A DNA stretch of 64,000 bases from Castanea sativa (Eukaryota > Streptophyta > Magnoliopsida > Fagales > Fagaceae): the NCBI RefSeq assembly GCF_040712315.1, contig NC_134023.1, positions 11,541,442 through 11,605,441 of the forward strand, given 5' to 3'. Position 1 is the first letter of the stretch. Every line of letters starts with the position of its first letter. The translations under genes and the position numbers were made by a program. The notes beneath the pieces are model-generated. The model ran no database searches. It was not told the origin of the DNA and was given only the letters and a program-made list of their open reading frames with translations. Of the stretch, positions 58,930-64,000 are shown piece by piece.

Positions 58930-59445
58930 GAGGTAAGCTATTGCGTATAACGAAGGCTCCGAGGACTCCCACCTCACCTCGGGGGGATGAGAACCCATTG
59001 CAAGGGGAGCACAGTGCAGCCTAGAAAGAGAGTAGAGTGACCTGGCACTGAACCTGAGAGAGAAGAAAGAAGAAGGATACAAAAGTCATCCCCTTCACAT
59101 TAAATGCATTGCAACCACTTGTCTGACCACATTAATAGGGAAGTGACCATGAACAGTGACCACATAGCTAAAAACTTTATGTATATGCCTGCTAGTGAGG
59201 CCTTGATGGGACGAGTATTAAGGAAGTGAAATCCTAACCCTTCAAATGTAGAGGCCAGATGCATTCTAGCTAACTATATAAAGCCAAGAAAAGTCTAGAT
59301 CAAGGAGGTTGAGAGAGAAATAGAAAAAGGGAAACATGAGAGAGAGAGAGAGAGAGGAATAGGAGGTGAACTAACCAACTATAAAGCCCCTCTTAGGACT
59401 AAACCCGAGGATGAACACTTAACCAATATAAGGTTTTTTTTCTTT
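58930..59445 (+). mobile_element. Degraded LTR related to the 49082-49753 family
   Basis: Shared order of ctccgagg, a cattaaatgcatt...ccacattaatagggaagtgacc block, gaacagtgacc, an actatataaagcc TATA-like element and acccgagg. Much diverged, ends unclear, no internal region found. Confidence 0.55.
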
Positions 59446-59617
59446 CTTCAGCCTGAAATCCACATACTATAAACTAATCTGTTCATTACTTGTTGTGTTG
59501 GAGTCGGGTACTAAAAAAGGTGATCATGCTTTCCACCTCTAAAAATATATTGTGTGTGCAAAAATAACACGTCAGCATCCATGTGGTTTCTTTTTAGTTG
59601 TCCATTTTTGCTCACCA

Positions 59618-59679
59618 CACACACACACACGCGTGCGCCCACACACACACACACGCGTGCGCCCACACACACACACACA

Positions 59680-59751
<72 letters not shown>
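59618..59751. repeat. Compound microsatellite: CA, CATA and TA blocks
   Basis: Two 24-bp units of (CA)n followed by GCGTGCGCC (ending near 59640 and 59664), then (CA)n, (CATA)n from about 59680 and (TA)n to 59751. Produces overlapping spurious frames on both strands. Confidence 0.96.
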
Positions 59752-59752
<1 letters not shown>

Positions 59753-59757
59753 TTTAA

Positions 59758-60310
59758 GCACGCACATTGCACGTGCTTAGATGCTCTTCTATTTTTTTGG
59801 GTAAATATTAATAATTTGTATTTATTATAATTTAGAAATTTTTATTTTTATTTTTCAAACAAATAAAAATAATAAATTTTAGATATAAGCAGTAACTATA
59901 ATTTCTTTTTTGAACATGAAGGAAAAAATCCTAAATTTTAGGAGTTCTCTTTTTTAATTCAAAATGAAATTTGTATTTTGACATTTATAACCCTATTTCT
60001 AAATGAAGTTAACCTTTATTAATTAGAGTATTTTTGAACTACATAAAAGTCCAATTGGAAGAAGAGAATCCTTTTATATATAGTACAAGTGCTCAGAGGC
60101 TCTTCGATTTTTTGGGTAATAATTTAGAGTAATTATTATAATTTGAAATTACTACATTTTTTAATTACAAAAAAACCTAGGGGTGTGATGAGTATTTTTT
60201 TTTTCATTACACCCCTAGGTATTTTGTGATGAGAAAATGTAGTAATCTCAAATTATAATGGATTCAAATTATTAAATTTTACCCAACAAATAGAAAAGCC
60301 TCTAAGGGAG
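59758..60310. mobile_element. Foldback MITE family: one partial and one complete copy
   Basis: The complete copy (about 60092-60306) has inverted ends agaggctcttcgattttttgg and, on the right, ttagaggcttttctatttgttgg inverted, and a palindromic centre (aatttgaaattactacattt and its inverse). A partial left end of the same type (gtgcttagatgctcttctat) lies at about 59776-59840. Confidence 0.65.
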
Positions 60311-60554
60311 GAAGATAACTAAAATCTAACCATGTGTGTTTCACATGATACTAGGATAAATGTCACTGTAGATTGTTGCCACCTAACCCAGTTCGCAGCA
60401 ACTCCTCCACACTTGTGTGCAGGAAATCCTCCAAATGTGACTTGGTAGAGCCATTAATTTGAGATCTTAATCACACTGGACAAAGAAATATCCAAAATTT
60501 ATTTATTGCATTGCATCAAGGAGAAAGCATCTTCTATGCCTGGCTTGGGTCTAA

Positions 60555-61577
60555 GAGCATCCACATTCATTTTTCCCAATTCTATCCTATTTTACCATCC
60601 AAAAAGCTACTTTATCAATTATACAATACAATTTTACAACACTTCCAACATCCAAACTTCTATTTTCCTATTCTACTCATTAAAATAATATTTCTACACA
60701 ATAAAATAATATATCCCACAACATTATTTATCCTTTCTCTCTCTTTCTTTCTACTCAAGAACGACAATCACCACCACGTTGCACCACACCACCTAACACC
60801 ACCACCAGCAACCCATTATCTATCGTCAACACCAAAACAAAAAAAAAAACCCAAACCATCAACACCACCCTCTCCGATCATCAACACCACAAAAAAAAAA
60901 AACACACACACACACAGTAACCCACAGTCAAACTCACGCCACTACACCACCAGACCCACGCCACTGCACCTACTGCCCAAGTCGTTGCACCACCAGACCA
61001 ATGCCGCTGCATCCACTGACCACGTTGTAGCCCACCGACCCAAAACCCACTCCTACACAGATCACAACCCACGCGACCACCGCCACCCACCGACCCAAAA
61101 CCCACTCCCACGTAGATCACAACCCACGCGATCCAACACTAACCCACCACGACCTCCATTGCTAACCAAACCCAGCCCAGCCCGCCGAGACGCCGATCCA
61201 AACCCAGCCCACCGATCGATGCCAATCCAACCTCCAAAATCAAAAACCAAGCACCAGTGCAAGCTTCAAACGAGAGAGATGTGAGAGAGGGAGTGAGGAG
61301 GGAGGAGTTGTTGTGAGAGAGGGAGTGAGGAACTGAGAGTCAAAATGAGAGAGAGGGATGAGAGACCCCGGAGAGAGAAAAGTTTAAGCTTAAAATATTA
61401 ATATTTTTTTTACAATTGAGCTACAATGCGGTTCTACATTTAGAACCGCAATGTAGCTCAATTGTATATTTTTTTACAATACTTACTTTTTACAACATTC
61501 AATGGAGGGGTTCTTTATGCTACAGTGCGGTTCTTTATGCTTAAATTTGGAATTTGACTCTTTCGTTGCTGATGCTC
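60555..61577. mobile_element. Non-autonomous PIF/Harbinger derivative, 1023 bp
   Basis: Ends GAGCATCCACATTCATTTTT (left) and, inverted, GAGCATCAGCAACGAAAGAG (right), flanked by TAA (60552-60554 and 61578-61580). The left 110 bp (aattctatcctattttaccat, ctactttatcaattata) closely match the left subterminal region of the intact element at 30328. The interior is Pro/His/Thr low-complexity sequence with no transposase; its 257-residue frame is not believed. Confidence 0.85.
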
Positions 61578-61721
61578 TAAGTCCGGTGCATTAAAGATTT
61601 TTCCATTATCAACAGACTTTAAGTCCATTTTAGATTGATTGCCAAAAGGAAAAATAGCATGTTTTATACTTTGTATCAAGTAGTATTTTATTTTAAAACT
61701 TGCCTTCTCATGTTGCTTGTG

Positions 61722-61985
61722 CCAAAGCGGTCTTCTATTTTTTTTTTTTTAAAGGACAACTTTTTATTCATTATAATTCGAGGTTGATGCATTTTTTAAT
61801 CATAAAAATACCTAAGGGTGTGAGGCGATCTATACATTTTCGAATGTGTTTGTAATTTGTGCTACACCTCGTCACACCCCAAGATATTTTTTTAATTAAA
61901 AAATACATCAACCTCGAATTATGATAAATGGAAATTTGTGTTTTTTAGAAAAAAAATAATAGAAAAGCATTTGAGCATGTGTAAC
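61722..61985. mobile_element. Foldback MITE, related family
   Basis: Near-perfect inverted arms: cattataattcgaggttgatg...ttaatcataaaaatacc against its inverse at about 61880-61925. The outer right end (agaaaagcatttgagcatg) resembles the ends at 59776 and 60092. Confidence 0.7.
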
Positions 61986-62364
61986 GTGTGTGTGGAGAGG
62001 CTAATTGTATTTAGGTACTTGTATCAAATTATTTTGTGCAAACCAAGGGTTAACAACTAGTAAATATTATATTTATATATCAATTTCTTTTCCAAGTTTG
62101 AGCCAACAAGTACTGATCTCCTACAACAACAACAACAACAATTCTTAACACACACACACACACACAAAATATTTAGTATTCTTAAAAAAAAACAACAATT
62201 CTTAATCCCAAAATTTAGGGTCAGTAAACATGCTTGATTTAGGTTATATATGTTTTGTTTTTGGAAAGAATTAAGATCATTTATTAAATATATTTATTAA
62301 AAAAAATTGCAATCCCATCATTGCTGAGACAGGCTGCAAGTCTCCTTAACATAGTTTTTTTTTT

Positions 62365-62420
62365 TTTTTTTTTTAAGTTTTATCTGAATCAGTTCCTAAG
62401 GTTATAAGTGTTAATGGGTT

Positions 62421-62478
<58 letters not shown>

Positions 62479-62668
62479 GTAGGGCTTAGGGGGCCGGTCA
62501 GGATTGAGCTGGGGGGCCCGGTAAGGGTTAGCTGAGCTTAGAGAATTATATATAACTAAATTTTTCTATTAATTTTGGGCCAAGAGGGCCCTGGCCCCCT
62601 TGGGTCCCTTACTAGGTCTGTCTCACATCCTGGTATGGCAACTCCTAGTCCAGATATGGGAGGTGGGA
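62365..62668. repeat. Dispersed repeat, second copy of the 47560-47825 block
   Basis: Shares agttcctaaggtta/gtgttaatgggtt, gggggcccggtaa, agagaattatata, ggccctggcccccttgggt and caactcctagtccagatat with 47570-47825. A (TA)n run (62427-62475) is inserted in this copy. Confidence 0.85.
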
Positions 62669-63130
62669 AAATTTTTTTTTTTTTTTTTGGTAATTACACA
62701 TAACCCACCTGTGGTTTGGACAAAAATCACTTTGCCTACCCATGGTTTGAAAAGTACTATTTAATCCACCTGTGGTATGTTTCCGTCAATCTTCGTAATC
62801 CACCTCAGTCCCAGCCGTTAAAAAAAAAAAAAAAAAAAAAAACCTCTTAACCCCAAAATACAACATAACACGAATCAAAACACCCAAAACTCAAAAACTT
62901 TTCGAGAGAGAGAGGCCTGTGGTGAGATCGTAGTATTCTTTGTGGTTTAGAGTGTCTGGAGAGGGAGAAAACACAACTTGAGCAACATCGAATCTAGGGA
63001 AGGTAGTGTTGGTAAAGAAAATCAAGATATTTGTGTCTATTCTTGATTTAGGGTTTCAGATTTTATTCAAGTGCCAACTTACTGTGTGAAACTCTAAATT
63101 TGGGCTTCCCAAGAATCGTGTTTTATTAAT

Positions 63131-63658
63131 ATGTCTTCATCAAGTGGTAATTTCTTGGGTTCATGTGAGCGTATGTGCAATGAGCAGACTTGTGTTTTGA
63201 GAACAAGTCTAAGTTTGTACAATTTTGGGAGGAGGTTCTTAGGTTGTAGTCGTTATAAGGTTGGTCTTAAGTGTCCTTTCTTTGTTTGGCTTAATAACCC
63301 AACCTGTCCTCGTGGGAATGAAACTGCACATTTGGCTCTAGAGAGAATGTCTAGGCTTTAGAGTGCTCTCCAACTTGCCAACGAAAGGGAAAGGACAGCT
63401 CTGGAAATGGCAGAAGAAGCTAGGCAAATGGCAGAAAAGGCTTTTGAAGAGGAAGCTAAAGCCAAGGAGAGGGAGAGAAAGGCTCGAGCTGTCTGTGCAA
63501 AAGCTAAGGAAAAGGCCATGTTTGCTAAAGAGAAGCAGAGAATGTGGAAGTTTGAATGCATTTTGTCATGGATATTTTTTGTTATTGTTATGTTGTTGTT
63601 GTTGTGTTTTGGCTCAATTGAGTTCTCTGGAATGAAGAGACCGAGGTTGTTGCCCTGA
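63131..63658 (+). pseudogene. GRF zinc-finger, coiled-coil, membrane-anchor protein with in-frame stop
   Basis: From ATG 63131 the frame encodes CNEQTCVLRTSLSLYNFGRR, then FLGCSR, LKCPFFVWLNN: the C...C...R.F..C...C.FF.W pattern of zf-GRF proteins (compare plant At4g04775-like). A TAG at 63359-63361 interrupts it. The same frame continues with an Ala/Glu/Lys coiled coil (about 63380-63550), a hydrophobic segment (ILSWIFFVIVMLLLLCFG) and a stop at 63656-63658. Such proteins often accompany MULEs; the role is unknown. The stop may be a mutation or a readthrough/assembly question. Confidence 0.65.
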
Positions 63659-63755
63659 AGTAATTAATTAGTTAGTAAAGATAGTTATGACAATGGTGTT
63701 AATGAATTTGCATTGTAATAGCACTAGCTTACTGATGTAATGTTTTGATGTGTCA

Positions 63756-63912
63756 ATGAATAAAGAATTGGTCAATTATTGAGTATTGTTTTGTGCATAC
63801 CATAACAACCATTCAATGAAAGAAGTATTGGTCATGCCACTAGTCTCTGGGCATATAATAAAAGAAGTATTGGTCAATTATCAATGACCTGCGCATACCA
63901 TAACAACCATTC
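63756..63912. repeat. Short direct repeats after the GRF frame
   Basis: The phrases gcataccataacaaccatt (63796 and 63892) and aaagaagtattggtca (about 63820 and 63862) occur twice. This is a small imperfect tandem duplication of about 95 bp in the 3' region. Confidence 0.75.
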
Positions 63913-64000
63913 CACAATAACAACTTCCATATACTTTGTATTAGAAAAATCTACTCGGACACAATTTGTAGTAGCAATAAATAAACTTCCATATAATCCG

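Larger units (their letters stand above)
62689..64000 (+). mobile_element. Probable left part of a MULE, running off the window
   Basis: Starting ggtaattacacataaccc, the first 130 bp have the repetitive cacctgtggtttgg / ccatggtttgaaaag / cacctgtggtatg style of plant Mutator-like TIRs. A GRF zinc-finger frame follows. The right end is outside the window, so this rests on resemblance only. Confidence 0.45.

Noticed and set aside
58654..59830. Tyr-Ile and Thr-His repeat frames on both strands
   Set aside because: Translations of AT, CA and CATA microsatellites.
60511..61284. 257-residue Pro/His/Thr-rich plus-strand frame
   Set aside because: Low-complexity sequence inside a non-autonomous PIF derivative; no domain, and the opposite strand is equally open.

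Overview
The window is nuclear DNA from a flowering plant, almost certainly a eudicot: genes have many short introns with GT/AG borders, intergenic DNA is very A/T-rich, and plant-specific mobile elements (Tnt1-like copia, Tat-like gypsy, FAR1-type MULEs, PIF/Harbinger, tRNA-derived SINEs) dominate. A woody eudicot such as Fagaceae is my impression only. No tRNA, rRNA or CRISPR was seen.

Only two host genes are convincing, both on the minus strand. (1) Histidinol dehydrogenase (HISN8 type), last enzyme of histidine synthesis, 37496-46525: 14 exons reconstructed by splice sites, every phase agreeing, 493 residues, probable plastid transit peptide. Its introns hold LINE pieces, two SINE-like units and a Helitron 3' end. 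(2) An SDE3/MOV10-related protein, 50636-55949 plus a 5' UTR exon: 685 residues, open reading frame intact, but the helicase motifs are degenerate and the second RecA domain is absent, so it looks like a pseudo-helicase. Its core promoter carries a perfect 52-bp tandem duplication with two TATA boxes, and a diverged copy of its 5' region lies at 1130-1700.

Layout. 1-3291: A/T-rich DNA, the 5' duplicate and a SINE with an 18-bp target duplication. 3292-7901: decayed copia element with both LTRs. 9703-11712: three nested miniature elements. 11960-12700: LINE gag remnant. 13812-21612: truncated minus-strand Tat-like gypsy element with one LTR, an intron-containing antisense ORF, a tandem array and broken pol. 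23024-30015: complete MULE with TIRs and a 9-bp target duplication, a broken FAR1-like transposase and captured fragments of a Ran GTPase gene, an EFR3/SRL2-like gene and perhaps a PPR gene. 30328-36381: complete PIF/Harbinger element with both genes open. 37496-46525: HISN8. 46631-47781: hAT-like repeat. 47961-49808: non-autonomous MULE with a solo LTR inside its right TIR. 50636-56800: SDE3-like gene. 56790-62688: A/T-rich DNA, microsatellites, a degraded LTR, foldback elements and a PIF derivative sharing subterminal sequence with the autonomous copy. 62689-64000: left part of a probable further MULE encoding a GRF zinc-finger protein.

The elements interact: the intact PIF element could supply transposase for its shorter relative at 60555-61577, and the MULE at 23024-30015 shows gene-fragment transduplication inside an element that also carries transposase. 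All calls were made by eye from translation, splice signals and repeat ends; no search was run.
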